A stretch of DNA of 64,000 nucleotides from Pandoraea faecigallinarum (GCF_001029105.3 NZ_CP011808.2:310001-374000), one strand, 5' to 3'. Numbered from the stretch's first letter, positions 35,121 to 44,514 are shown. Numbers and translations are program-made. The notes: a model not told the origin generated them from the letters alone.

Positions 35121-36173
35121 ATGGGTTTGGAAGTAGGCGCGAGTTCGAGCATATCGGCAGCGAATGTGACGGGAGTCCGTCTGGTGGACGGGTTGGGGCT
35201 ACGCGTAACGGCGGCGATTGACACGAAAATGGTCGAGCTTCAAAACAGTCTGCGAGACTTAAACAATGCACTCGAAGCGCCGTCGTTCAACGGTATCGGC
35301 CGAAATGAATTGCAGGACTGTAAAAAGAAGTTGGACCAGTTAGGAACCAATTTTTTCGACCCGCCGACGGGCCGTACAGCCCTTGCGCTGCTGACGAGGA
35401 CGGCCAGCGAATTAGACAGGCTCGGCCACGAGATTGCGAATGAACCCGAGTCGGACCGGAAGTGGGAGTGGCTCACTCACGTGGCCGTTGCCCTCGCGCT
35501 CACATTCTCGCTGGTCGCTGTCGCGGCCATCATTGTGGCTACAGTGGGGGGAAGTGGCGCTCCGGCGCTAGTGAGCTGGCTCGCGACAATGGAGCGAATC
35601 GCCCACTTCAACTCGAGATCCTCGCGCGCGCAGGAACGGGCGGCGCAAGGCACCCGTCTGCCAGACGAAATCGCACGCCCGCTAAAACCCATCGCGGACT
35701 CGCTCAACCGCGTGAAAACCCAGGTGTATCGCCTGGAAGGTACCGCGATGATCGATCGCGTTGGCGTTGGCCTCGACGCGCGCGCGCGCGACTATCTTGC
35801 TACCCAACTTGAGAGCGCCGGTGCGGACCCACTCACCGAGGGTGCGGCAGACAGGGTGCTCCATCGCGACTATATCGACTCAGATATCGTGCGCTCCCTG
35901 ATCCACGCGCTTTGGCGCGGCGAGCTCACGTTCCGCGCCGAGCATGTAGAGACCGGACTCCAGCATTTGGGCGTAGTCCTCGCGCTCGCAGCCGCCGCAC
36001 CTCAAGACATGAACACGAAGGTTCGAGCCGCGTGGCAGGAACTGATGCCGTGCCTGGAACGTCGCGAGGGCATTGCGAAGCCGAGCGGTGCGCACGCCAG
36101 TCCCGCAGTGGGACAACAGCCGCGGCCCCATACTGCGCTGCCGCCGTATCCACACGGGGCTCCACTTGCGTGA
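35121..36173 (+). CDS. Orphan protein with one membrane hairpin, unknown function
   Basis: The ATG at 35121 follows AGGAG and gives 350 residues; I do not recognise the family. The first 110 residues are polar and helix-rich (MVELQNSLRDLNNALEAPSF). A hydrophobic stretch follows at about 116-153 (VAVALALTFSLVAVAAIIVA, then LVSWLATM), long enough for one or two membrane passes. The rest is helical (IADSLNRVKTQVYRLEGTAM), and the tail is Pro- and His-rich. There is no N-terminal signal peptide. Single internal hydrophobic hairpins flanked by helices occur in secreted translocator and effector proteins, but nothing here proves that role. Confidence 0.6.
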   Translation: MGLEVGASSSISAANVTGVRLVDGLGLRVTAAIDTKMVELQNSLRDLNNALEAPSFNGIGRNELQDCKKKLDQLGTNFFDPPTGRTALALLTRTASELDRLGHEIANEPESDRKWEWLTHVAVALALTFSLVAVAAIIVATVGGSGAPALVSWLATMERIAHFNSRSSRAQERAAQGTRLPDEIARPLKPIADSLNRVKTQVYRLEGTAMIDRVGVGLDARARDYLATQLESAGADPLTEGAADRVLHRDYIDSDIVRSLIHALWRGELTFRAEHVETGLQHLGVVLALAAAAPQDMNTKVRAAWQELMPCLERREGIAKPSGAHASPAVGQQPRPHTALPPYPHGAPLA

Positions 36174-36239
36174 GGCCATTACTCACCGATCGGGAGCGCT
36201 CGGCAGCGCGCTAACGACTTCCGGAAGCCTCTCTCGGAT

Positions 36240-36366
36240 GATAGCCTGATCCAATACCCCGACAGGGGGAGGCAATATTGCACCTATGACTACCGGAAGC
36301 TGCTCAGGCAATTTCAGATGCAAGCATCGATGCGTCACAAAGGCAATTGTTCCGATAACGCCCTAA
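36240..36366 (+). pseudogene. IS3-family orfB internal fragment
   Basis: The frame PDRGRQYCTYDYRKLLRQFQ, then MQASMRHKGNCSDNAL, matches the second catalytic Asp region of IS3-type OrfB (HSDRGSQYC), with His and Ser already altered. It is cut at 36367 by an IS5 end. Confidence 0.75.
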
Positions 36367-36512
36367 GAGGCCAGTTCAAAAATCCCGAGAGGGGCTGTTA
36401 ACTTTCGAGGCGTCTGTCAATCTCAGGTATCCAGGCAACGGGGACTGAGGGAATGCAAGCGCCGATCATCGACGACGATTTGTGGCAACTGATCGAACCG
36501 TTACTGCCAGTG
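36367..36512 (+). pseudogene. 5' end of an IS5 element
   Basis: The terminal repeat GAGGCCAGTTCAAAAATCCC and the first 19 codons (MQAPIIDDDLWQLIEPLLP, ATG at 36453) match the upstream end of the IS5 at 61586-62499. The match stops at about 36510. Confidence 0.85.
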
Positions 36513-36529
36513 ACCTGCCCCCAGTCTTA

Positions 36530-37433
36530 GAAGCTCTAACAAAATGATTTCCTGAGATGGCGCCAGCAGATGATGCAACCAGCCATTTTCAGGAAGGCTT
36601 CGTGAATGATTGCGAGGCGCTCGAAGCGGACTCGCAATCGCTTGAAGTTGTGCAGCCACGCGATCGTTCGCTCGACAACCCAACGCGTCTTGCCAAGACC
36701 GCTGCCGTGAGGCTCGCCGCGGCGAGCAATCTCGGTGGCGATGCCGACGGCGTGCAGGGGCTTGCGGTACTTGTCGTGGTCGTAGCCGCGATCACCCTGA
36801 ACGATGTGCGGTTTAGACAAGGGGCGACCGCGCTTGCCTCGAATCGGAGGAATCGCCTCGATCAGTGGCAGCAGTTGGGTAATGTCGTTGCGGTTGGCGC
36901 CCGTGAGTATCAGCGACAGTGGAATGCCTTGGGCGTCGGTCAGGACGTGGTGCTTTGAACCTGGTCGCGCGCGATCTGTGGGGTTAGGTCCTGTTTTTGA
37001 CCCGACCCCACTGCCCGGATAGAAGAGGAATCGACGACTACACGAGACCAGTCGATGCGATCGGCCGCACGGAGCTTGGCCAGAAGTACCTCGTGCAGAC
37101 GATCCCAGACGCCAGCCTTCTGCCAGGCATGTAGCCGTCGTCAGCAACTCATGCCTGAGCCGCAGCCCATTTCCTGCGGCAGCATTTCCCAAGGGATGCC
37201 GGATTGCAGAACGAACAGGATGCCCGTGAGCACGGCACGATCGTCCAGCGGCTTGCGCCCGGGATAGCGGGCGCGCCGAGGCTTCGGTGGCGGCAGCAGT
37301 GGCTGGATGATTGCCCACAGTTCGTCGTCGAGTATTGGTTTGGCCATGTCCTTTGCGCAGCGATGACTGCGCAAAGGTTAACAAAAATCACTTTGAGTTA
37401 ACAGCCCCCGTAAACTCATTTTGTTAGAGATTC
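36530..37433 (-). mobile_element. IS5-family element (IS427-like, second type), copy 1
   Basis: The ends GAAGCTCTAACAAAATGA at 36530 and, inverted, GAATCTCTAACAAAATGA ending at 37433 are flanked by TTA (36527-36529 and 37434-37436). The element is 904 bp. A second copy with one extra base lies at 50223-51127. Confidence 0.93.
36536..37347 (-). pseudogene. IS5-family transposase with a nonsense mutation in its first frame
   Basis: The first frame (MAKPILDDELWAIIQPLLPP, ATG at 37347) stops at 37143-37141, after GMSC, where the copy at 50229 has Trp; the change is TGG to TGA. The second frame (TGPNPTDRARPGSKHHVLTD, then HIVQGDRGYDHDKYRKPL, then RWVVERTIAWLHNFKRLRVR) is intact to 36536. A slippery A-run in GTCAAAAACAGG near 36993 would join the frames. 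This copy cannot make a full transposase. Confidence 0.88.
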
Positions 37434-37682
37434 TTAGTCCGAAACGCTTTTAGAGTCCGAGGTTAAAAACTTCTGCTCTTCATGCGCCCGAGCAAACTGC
37501 TCGGGCGTCAGGTAGCCGAGAGAGCTGTGAGGCCGCTCCGTGTTGTACTCGATACGCCACGATTCAATCAAGTGCTTGGCGTGACGCAGCGAGACGAACC
37601 AGTGTTCGTTCAGACATTCGTCACGGAACCGCCCGTTGGAGCTCTCGATGTAGGCGTTCTCCACAGGTTTGCCGGGACGGAT
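37434..37682 (-). pseudogene. IS407-type orfB, C-terminal remnant
   Basis: The frame PGKPVENAYIESSNGRFRDE, then YNTERPHSSLGYLTPEQFAR, ending near 37434, is the end of an IS407-type OrfB including the catalytic Glu (YIES). It is bounded by an IS256 end on one side and an IS5 end on the other. Confidence 0.85.
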
Positions 37683-37931
37683 GGGGGTGTCAGAAATTCC
37701 GTGTTCAAGGCGGGTTGAGAATCACACGGACGGTCGCACGAAACGATCGGCGTAGAGGTTAGCGAATTGGTTCGTGGCCGCTTTCCAGTCCTTGGCTGCA
37801 CGCCCACAATCAGCGGTGATATTGCGCAGTGCCAGCCAAATGAGTTTCGTCGCTGCGTCATCGGTCGGGAAGTGACCGCGCGTCTTGATGATCTTGCGCA
37901 GTTGCGAGTTGATATTCTCGATAGCGTTCGT

Positions 37932-38177
37932 AACCGGCATGATATAGCCGGTGCCTCGCGTTTCCGCGCCGAGTGGTTTGAGCGTATGGTGTGACCATCC
38001 GGGACAGGGGCACTGGGGAGCACTTCGGGTGGGCAGGCCGTTGTTACACGATGAGCCGCGAGCTCGTGTTAGTAGTTGGCCGCCCCTGCGACCCGCCCGG
38101 TTGCGCTGTGAGCGCGAATCCGTAGTTGTCGTGCTGTCCCACCGGCTCCCAACAGTGATCTGATACGGGAGACGGTT
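37932..38177 (+). ncRNA. Candidate bridge RNA region of IS110 copy 2
   Basis: This is the non-coding left end upstream of the recombinase. Short matches fit a bridge RNA. AGCGT at 37981-37985 equals part of the left half of the target. TTACAC at 38044-38049 is complementary to GTGTAA in the right half of the target in copy 1. CCGGTT at 38097-38102 is complementary to the left end of the element (AACCGG at 37932). ATCCGT at 38118-38123 equals its right end plus core (39453-39458). Each match is only five or six bases, so the assignment is tentative, and their order differs from that known for IS621. Confidence 0.45.
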
Positions 38178-39413
38178 ATGCGAATCGTGGGGTTTGATGT
38201 CTCGCGCTCAGTGGCCGAGATCGCGTACCTGGAGGATGGCACGCTTCATGCAGGCGGCCGCACCGGGTTGCGACGCGACGAACTGGAGCGTTTTGCCGAG
38301 AAGCTGCGCGCCACCGATCATGTGGTGCTCGAAGCAACCGGCAACACTGCCGCCATCGTCAACGTGCTTCGTCGGCACGTCGCGCGCGTGGCGATTGCCA
38401 ATCCGCTGCAAGTTCGGCTGATCGCGGAGGCTCGCGTCAAGACGGACAAGATCGATGCAGCCGTACTGGCACAGCTGTATGCAAGCGGCTTTCTGCCGGA
38501 AGTATGGATGCCGGACGAGCACACGCTGGCGTTGCGTCGACAGATCTCGCGTCGTTCACAGCTGGTGCGGCAGCGCACGCGGCTGAAGAACGAGATTCAT
38601 GCGGTTCTGGCCGCGCATCTGATCGAGCGATGCCCCGCCACCGATCTGTTTGGCAAGAAGGGGCGTGCCTGGCTCGGCGTTCAACCGCTTCCGTTGGACG
38701 AGCGACTCGGTGTTGAGCAGCGGCTGCGCGAACTGGACCGCCTCGGTGAGGATCTGAGCGAGGTGGAGCAAGCACTCGCGCAAGCGACCATCGACGACGC
38801 GCGATTGCGCGTGATGCTGACGATCACCGGCGTCAACACCACGGTAGCGATCGGGCTGCTATCTGCCATTGGCGACATCGAGCGGTTTCCGAATCCGGAG
38901 AAGCTGGTGAGCTACTTCGGGCTCAATCCGTCGGTCTATCAGTCCGGCCCGACACCGGCCAGGCACGGCCACATCACCAAGCGCGGGCGCTCTTACGCAC
39001 GGGCGATGCTGGTCGAGGCTGCCTGGGGCGCCACGCAGGCGCCTGGGCCGCTGCGCGCCTTCTTCCTACGCGTGCGCGATCGCCGCGGCCAGCAAATCGC
39101 CGTCGTCGCGACCGCTCGCAAACTCGCAGTGATCGTATGGTATGTGCTGACACGCGACGAGCCGTTCGCGTGGGACCGTCCCGCGTTGACCGCACACAAG
39201 TTACGTGCGCTGGAACTGCAGGCTGGAATGCCGGCGCAGCATGGCTCGCGAAAAGGCTCGGCTGCCGCCTACAGTCTGAAGAGTGTCCGTCAGCAAGAGC
39301 GAGCCGTGGCTGAGCAGTCTGAGCGAACCTATCAAAGACTGTTTAACCGGTGGAAGCAGTCGCGCCCCAAATCAGACAGCGCGCCGATACGGTGGCCGGA
39401 AGCGCGGACATAG
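38178..39413 (+). CDS. IS110-family DEDD recombinase, copy 2
   Basis: The 411 residues are identical to those of copy 1 at 18793-20028, with the RuvC-like DEDD residues in the N-terminal half and the Ser-containing Transposase_20 domain in the C-terminal half. The ATG follows GGGAGA at 38167-38172. Identity of the two copies against the divergence of their hosts suggests recent spread. It is likely active. Confidence 0.95.
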   Translation: MRIVGFDVSRSVAEIAYLEDGTLHAGGRTGLRRDELERFAEKLRATDHVVLEATGNTAAIVNVLRRHVARVAIANPLQVRLIAEARVKTDKIDAAVLAQLYASGFLPEVWMPDEHTLALRRQISRRSQLVRQRTRLKNEIHAVLAAHLIERCPATDLFGKKGRAWLGVQPLPLDERLGVEQRLRELDRLGEDLSEVEQALAQATIDDARLRVMLTITGVNTTVAIGLLSAIGDIERFPNPEKLVSYFGLNPSVYQSGPTPARHGHITKRGRSYARAMLVEAAWGATQAPGPLRAFFLRVRDRRGQQIAVVATARKLAVIVWYVLTRDEPFAWDRPALTAHKLRALELQAGMPAQHGSRKGSAAAYSLKSVRQQERAVAEQSERTYQRLFNRWKQSRPKSDSAPIRWPEART

Positions 39414-40554
39414 CGAACGAGCGAAGTACGGCGTGGGGGGCTTGTGTATTTCATCCGTAGTGTATATAACCTTGCGAATGTCCGGGGGGAACGCGAAGAA
39501 CGGTATCACGCGGTCCCAGGCGCTGCGCCAGGCAACACTGACTGTCGGGAATTTCTGACCCCATGGGCTTTCGGCAAAGGCATCGAGTTCGGCCTGCGCG
39601 GCCTCAGCGCTCGGCGCGATGTAGATCGGCCGAATCGCGGCCGCCAGCGCCTTGCGGTCTTTCCAGCTCGCGTAGGCCAGACTATTGCGGATCAGATGGA
39701 CAATACAGGTTTGCAGCGTCGTTGCAGGAAACACCGTTGCCAGCGCCTCGGGCATGCCTTTGAGGCCGTCGGTCACGGCAATCAGAATGTCGCCAATGCC
39801 GCGCGTCTTCAAATCATTGAACACCTTCATCCAGAATTTGGCGCCTTCGGTGTTCTCGATCCACAAACCGAGAATGTCACGCGAACCATCGGGCAGCACG
39901 CCCAAGGCCAGATAGACAGCCTTGTTGCGGACCACGGCATCTTCGCGGATCTTGACACGCAAGGCGTCGAAGAACACGACCGGATACATCGGCTCAAGCG
40001 GCCGGCTTTGCCAGGCGGTGACTTCGGCCATGACTTCGTCGGTGACAGAACTGATGAACTCGGGCGAGACTTCGGTGCCGTATTGCTCAAGCAGAAAGCC
40101 CTGGATTTCTCGGACCGTCATGCCGCGGGCGTACATGGCGACGATCTTGTCGTCGAAGCCGGTGAAGCGTCGTTCGTGTTTGGGTATCAAGATCGGCTGG
40201 AAGCTACCGTCACGATCGCGCGGCACCTCGATACGGACAGGACCATGCTCGGTTAGAACCGTCTTGGCGCCTCGGCCGTTGCGCTGATTGGTGACGTTGG
40301 CCGGTTTGGCCCCGCCGGCCGGGTAGCCGAGATGATGGTTCATCTCTCCGTTCAGCGCCCGCTCGATCAAGGCCTTCTTGAAGGCCATCGTCGCGGCGCT
40401 AATGGTTACGGCTGTCATCGGGCCGTTGCCGAACTGCTCAAGCAACTCGGCGGGAATCGCCGGCAGATCCGCCGGCTGGGCTTTCGGTTTGCGTGGCATA
40501 AACTCTCCTTGGGAGCATGTTATGCCTCAAACACGAAATTCCGGACGGGCCCAA

Positions 40555-40665
40555 CTTGACCGCCTCGAGCTTGAACTCGAGACTGAACATGCTTCTCGTT
40601 CCCAACTGCCATCTCCGGTTTCACCTTCACACTTTAACAAGGTGTCCACCGGAACGGCTGCAGCT
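40555..40665 (-). pseudogene. IS3-type left end and first codons of orfA
   Basis: On the minus strand a putative IS end (GTGGCCCCATTTTGAGCTGC) is followed by the start of a frame MFSLEFKLEAVKLG, which resembles IS3-type OrfA N-termini. It runs into the IS256 end after 14 codons. Confidence 0.5.
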
Positions 40666-40717
40666 CAAAATGGGGCCACCTCTTTTATCGGCATCTTCGA
40701 CGGTCTCCGGGCTGCAG

Positions 40718-43237
40718 CTAACTGTTGTTATCCGCAGCCAACGCTGCGGCTGCCGCAGCTTCCTTGAGCAGACCCGCATCCTTGTAAGCGGTTTCAGCAA
40801 GCGTATACCACCCAGCGGCGTGCCTCTGCCAATCAGCACGCCTGCGCCCCTTAATGTCACCGTTTACCTCGCTATGACCAGCCTTCATAAAGGCCTCTGC
40901 GGAGCTCACAAGAGCTTCTTTAGCTCGGTCGGGCAGATCGGCCTTCGCGTAGGCGCGTGCGGCGAGCCCGTAGCGTCTTCCGGCCAAAGCGTCCATACCG
41001 TCCTGCGTGTCGGCTTGCGCGCCTTTCGAGAAGGCTTTCGCGGCAGACTCGTATCCGCCCGGCCCGCCCACCAACTCCCATTCCTGCCCAGCCATTTCGT
41101 AGATTACTGCCGCTTGGCTGAACCCACGAACTCCCTCGTGGACTTCTGCGGCGCTCTCAAGGGCTCGTGCAACCTGCGCGCGCTGACCAGGCACCCTCTC
41201 GAAGGCGGTCGCGGCGTTCATGTAGGTAAGGATAGCCTCTTCCTGCTGATCCGCCTCGTGTGAGTAGACTTCGGCGGCCTGCAGGTAGGCGAGTGCGGCT
41301 TGCGTGTGCTGGTCCGCGTCCCTATGAGCTATTGCGGCCTGCAGGTAGGCGGCTGCGGCCTGCGTGGGCAGCCCAGCCTCCTTGAAGGTCTTTGCAGCCT
41401 CCAGGTAACTTCTCGCGGCCAGAATGGAATCACGAGCCAACACGTGGGCTGTTGCGACCCTGTTGTGGACTTCTGCGGCGCTCTCGAGGGCCATCGTGAC
41501 TTGCGCGAGCAGACCACCCACCCTCGCATAAGCGTCTGCTGCGTTCCGGTAGGCGCGTACAGTCAGATTAGCCAGATCTACTAGATCGGCCAGATCGTGC
41601 CGTTCAGCCTTCATGTATTCCTTCGCGGCCTTCATAAAGGTTTTTGCGGCCTTTTCGTAGGCTGGTCCAGCCGGCGAATGTAACTCCATCTGCTGAAGAA
41701 AAAGAGCTTCTGCACCCTCGTCGTAACACTTTGCAGCGGCCCTGTGATCACCGACCTCCGAGTAGAGTTTCGCGGCCTGCGTAGAGAATTTTGCGGCCTC
41801 CGCGGGCGAAACCTTTTGGGTCTCCACAGCCTGCTTATAGACTTCTAAAGCGCTCCCGATAGCTTCTGTGACCTGCGCGTGCTTATCATCCACCTTCGCA
41901 AAGGCCTTTGCGACGTTCAAGTAGGCGCGTGCAGCCAGTTCGGGTTGTTCAGCCGCCATGTATTCCTTCACGGCCTGCGTATAGGATTCTGCAGCCTGCG
42001 TATAGAAATTTAGGGCCTCCTGGCGAGGTTGCAGACCAGCAAGGTGCGTAAGGGCTGCTGCGACCATCTCATAAGCGTCTCCGGCCAGCTTCTGCTGATT
42101 AAGTGTTTTATAAGCTTCTGCTGCCAGTCTGAAGTTGACTCTAGCCAGATCGTACCGTTTGCGCTCCAGGTAGTATTGTGCGGCCTCCCAGTAGGCTTTT
42201 GCCGCCTTCCCGCGGGCGGCTTTGCCCTGCTCGTGCTGTCCAGCGTCCATGTAAGCTTGCGCGTTGGCCTGGCGGGCTGCCGCGACCTGCTCATAGGCTT
42301 TTTCAGCTAGATCGCGCCGATGCCCTTTTACATAGGCTGTCACGACATCCCCGTAGGCCTGTGCAGCCAGATCGTACCGCCCCTCGTCTCTGTAGGCTTC
42401 CGCCACCTCCAGGTAGGCATCCCCGGCCTGCGTGTAAGCTTGTTGGGCTTGAGCGGGATAGTCCCCCTTCATGTAGGCTTGTGCGGCATTCATAAAGTTT
42501 TGTGCAGCCAGATCGTGCCGCCCCTCGTGTCTGTAGGCTTCCGCGACCTTCAGGTAGGCGTCCCCGCCCTGCTTGTAGGCTCGTGCAGCTAGATCGCGCC
42601 GATTAACATCCACACCCTCATAGGCTTCCGCGGCCGCGCCGAAGGCTTTTGCGGCCTGCCAATAGGCGGTTATGGCGCGCCGAACCTCACCGCGGTAGTG
42701 GTACACCTCCCCTTGTGCGGAGGCCACCTGTCCGGCCATGGAACACCTGTCTTGATCAGCAAGGAAGATTGAAAACTCGTTGAGGCCAGTGCCGGATTCA
42801 GTGGTTTGCAGGAGATCGGCTTTCGCCGTCTCCGTGAGCGATTCCCCCAGCAGGCTCGCGACCCTTTCGCGGCTTACTACCTGTGAGTCTTCGCGGCCTA
42901 TCAGGGTATCGTTATCGTGGTGCACCTTAAAATTCACATGAATAAAATCCGTCAGCTTCTTCACCGCGTCTTCGCTCTCTGCGTCGGCATGCTTATAAAG
43001 CGCTAGGATGCCGAAGGCGAGCAGACTCGTGGCTTTGCTTTTGTGATGAAAGGCACGGTCGAAGAAGCGATCCGCCCCTCCCATGTGGGTGATATCCCCA
43101 AGGGAAGCTCTGATCGATTCCGCACTATTGAAGTCAACGGACTTCAGCGCCCTGTTGGTGTACCCGTGACGTGGCTCGGACACGCATGAATTCCAATGGG
43201 CGTAGCGGCGAAACAAGCGAACGGGACTGTCAACCAT
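40718..43237 (-). CDS. Giant TPR/SNAP-like helical-repeat protein, family A
   Basis: The ATG at 43237 follows AAGGAG by seven bases and gives 839 residues. Residues 1-185 form the N-terminal region shared with the proteins at 9507 and 16434 (SLTETAKADLLQTTESGTGL, then FLADQDRCSMAGQVASAQGE). From about 190 to the end there is a continuous array of helical pairs rich in Ala, Tyr and Glu. Close duplications occur at about 48-residue spacing (GDAYLKVAEAYRHEGRHDLA and GDAYLEVAEAYRDEGRYDLA). The pattern matches TPR and alpha-SNAP proteins, which bind partner proteins through a superhelical groove. No catalytic motif, membrane segment or signal peptide is visible. IS256 and IS6 debris flank it. A role in host membrane traffic would be a guess from the fold. 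Confidence 0.75.
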   Translation of the reverse strand: MVDSPVRLFRRYAHWNSCVSEPRHGYTNRALKSVDFNSAESIRASLGDITHMGGADRFFDRAFHHKSKATSLLAFGILALYKHADAESEDAVKKLTDFIHVNFKVHHDNDTLIGREDSQVVSRERVASLLGESLTETAKADLLQTTESGTGLNEFSIFLADQDRCSMAGQVASAQGEVYHYRGEVRRAITAYWQAAKAFGAAAEAYEGVDVNRRDLAARAYKQGGDAYLKVAEAYRHEGRHDLAAQNFMNAAQAYMKGDYPAQAQQAYTQAGDAYLEVAEAYRDEGRYDLAAQAYGDVVTAYVKGHRRDLAEKAYEQVAAARQANAQAYMDAGQHEQGKAARGKAAKAYWEAAQYYLERKRYDLARVNFRLAAEAYKTLNQQKLAGDAYEMVAAALTHLAGLQPRQEALNFYTQAAESYTQAVKEYMAAEQPELAARAYLNVAKAFAKVDDKHAQVTEAIGSALEVYKQAVETQKVSPAEAAKFSTQAAKLYSEVGDHRAAAKCYDEGAEALFLQQMELHSPAGPAYEKAAKTFMKAAKEYMKAERHDLADLVDLANLTVRAYRNAADAYARVGGLLAQVTMALESAAEVHNRVATAHVLARDSILAARSYLEAAKTFKEAGLPTQAAAAYLQAAIAHRDADQHTQAALAYLQAAEVYSHEADQQEEAILTYMNAATAFERVPGQRAQVARALESAAEVHEGVRGFSQAAVIYEMAGQEWELVGGPGGYESAAKAFSKGAQADTQDGMDALAGRRYGLAARAYAKADLPDRAKEALVSSAEAFMKAGHSEVNGDIKGRRRADWQRHAAGWYTLAETAYKDAGLLKEAAAAAALAADNNS

Positions 43238-43391
43238 GAGAAAGCTCCTTAAACCAACATCGGGGAACGCCGATTGAGACCACCGTTAGCCACCATACCC
43301 CGATTCTCGTATCGTTCGGAAGGCAAGAAAACGACGCCCCTGCGCCGCCAGGCTTACGGGGGCGAACCTTTTGTTAAGAATTTATCCGTAA

Positions 43392-43545
43392 TTTAGGCGT
43401 TGTCAACTTAGGGAGGTTTGGCCGAAGCCGATGCATGAGTCCTCAGCGTCTCAAAAAGCATTGGACGGATTTTGGGTAACGTGGTGAATTCTCGCCATGC
43501 AGCAAAGCACACCGCGAGCTGATTGCGGTAAAGGCTTGATTTTCA
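43392..43545 (-). repeat. IS6 3'-end remnant
   Basis: On the minus strand the last codons of an IS6 transposase (TAYRNQLAVCFAAW-like, frameshifted) are followed by the right end GGCGTTGTCAACTTA near 43396-43410, as in the element at 20598-21386. Confidence 0.7.
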
Positions 43546-43937
43546 GCGGTTGCGCCGAAGCGCGCTGCAAGGTTGGTGTTTGCAGTTAATGCTGTCCCAT
43601 TGATTAGCGAGGTGACGGGTCCTCGGCATGCCCTGACTGCTTCGTGACCCCTGTCGAAACCAGGTCGCCCCCGCAGTGGGATGGCCCGTAAACCACGGGC
43701 CAGATATTCATAAAAACAATGTGGTGCAGTAATGCTGAGGAACCCTATGTTTCCGAGGGTTACACTGCGCACCGGCGCGAATGCCGTTGCTGATGCTGTA
43801 TTGTCCGTAGCGTCGCCGAGCACCGCATCGGGTGAACACCTGAGATGTGCGCGGCACGCGCACGGCCCGGACGCCTTCGCGCCCTGGCACGCGGCGACCC
43901 GCAGGCGTGCACCGGAACTTCAGGACGACAGCCCTAA
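43546..43937. other. Stretch without a recognised gene
   Basis: Open frames on both strands show no known domain. I see no repeat or RNA structure that I can support. Confidence 0.4.
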
Positions 43938-44277
43938 GAAACTCTAACAAAATGATTTTCTGAGACGACGCCAGCAGATGATACAGGCAGCAATTTTGAG
44001 GAAGGCTTCATGGATGATGGCCAGACGTTCAAAGCGCACCCGCAGTCTCTTGAAATGGTGTAGCCAAGCAATGGTCCGCTCAACGATCCAGCGTGTTTTG
44101 CCCAGACCACTGCCATGCGGCTCACCGCGCCGGGCGATCTGCGTGGCGATGCCCGCGGCGTGCAAGGGGCGGCGATACTTATCATGGTCGTACCCGCGAT
44201 CGCCTTGCACAATTTTGGGTTTGCACAGGGGCCGCCCGCGCTTGCCGCGAATCGGTGGGATAGCGTCGACTGGAGTT
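43938..44277 (-). pseudogene. IS5-family transposase, C-terminal remnant with one IS end
   Basis: The terminal repeat GAAACTCTAACAAAATGA at 43938 and the frame VQGDRGYDHDKYRRPLHAAG, then RWIVERTIAWLHHFKRLRVR match the element at 36530-37433 with several substitutions. The N-terminal half is missing beyond about 44277. Confidence 0.88.
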
Positions 44278-44283
44278 GCCCCT

Positions 44284-44451
44284 GTAACTCAGGACAGGCG
44301 GACACCGTTAGGTTGATGACACCGCATTACACCTGAACTCGCGAGGCGAGCGGTATTTCAGGGCTTTGTGCGGGTGGCGCTCATTGTAGTGTTCAAACGC
44401 GATAGCCAGACGCGAGAGCGCGGCTGGTGCGTCAGACTTGTCCATATAGGC
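44284..44451 (-). pseudogene. IS3-family orfB, C-terminal remnant
   Basis: The frame [20 protein letters not shown], then [20 protein letters not shown] and a stop near 44316 is the C-terminus of an IS3-type OrfB, followed by its outer end. It is cut at 44452 by the next IS3. Confidence 0.8.
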
Positions 44452-44514
44452 TGACCCTGCCTCGATTTCACGTACACCAAGAAGTGGTTAACTTCTGAGG
44501 TACGGAGAATCGAA

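Larger units (their letters stand above)
37932..39458 (+). mobile_element. IS110-family element, copy 2, in IS256 transposase
   Basis: It lies between CGT trinucleotides (37929-37931 and 39456-39458) inside the IS256 transposase gene. It has the same codon position and relative orientation as copy 1. The element is 1527 bp with 246 bp upstream and 45 bp downstream of its CDS, the layout of the IS110 subgroup. Confidence 0.9.
37722..40499 (-). pseudogene. IS256-family transposase, split by IS110
   Basis: The N-terminal part starts at 40499 (MPRKPKAQPADLPAIPAELL) and is open to VIYTT at about 39459, including VVFFDALRVKIRED and LIAVTDGLKGM with the two catalytic Asp. The IS110 follows. The C-terminal part resumes at 37928 (NAIENINSQLRKIIKTRG) and ends at 37722. 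Apart from the IS110 it shows no other lesion, unlike copy 1 at 17708-20484. Confidence 0.92.
37683..40552 (-). mobile_element. IS256-family element, copy 2, split by IS110
   Basis: The inverted ends are GTGTCAGAAATTCCGTGTTC near 37688 and, on the other strand, CGTCCGGAATTTCGTGTTTG near 40546; exact ends and target duplication are unclear. The transposase differs from copy 1 at many positions, so the two are not a recent duplication. Confidence 0.75.
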
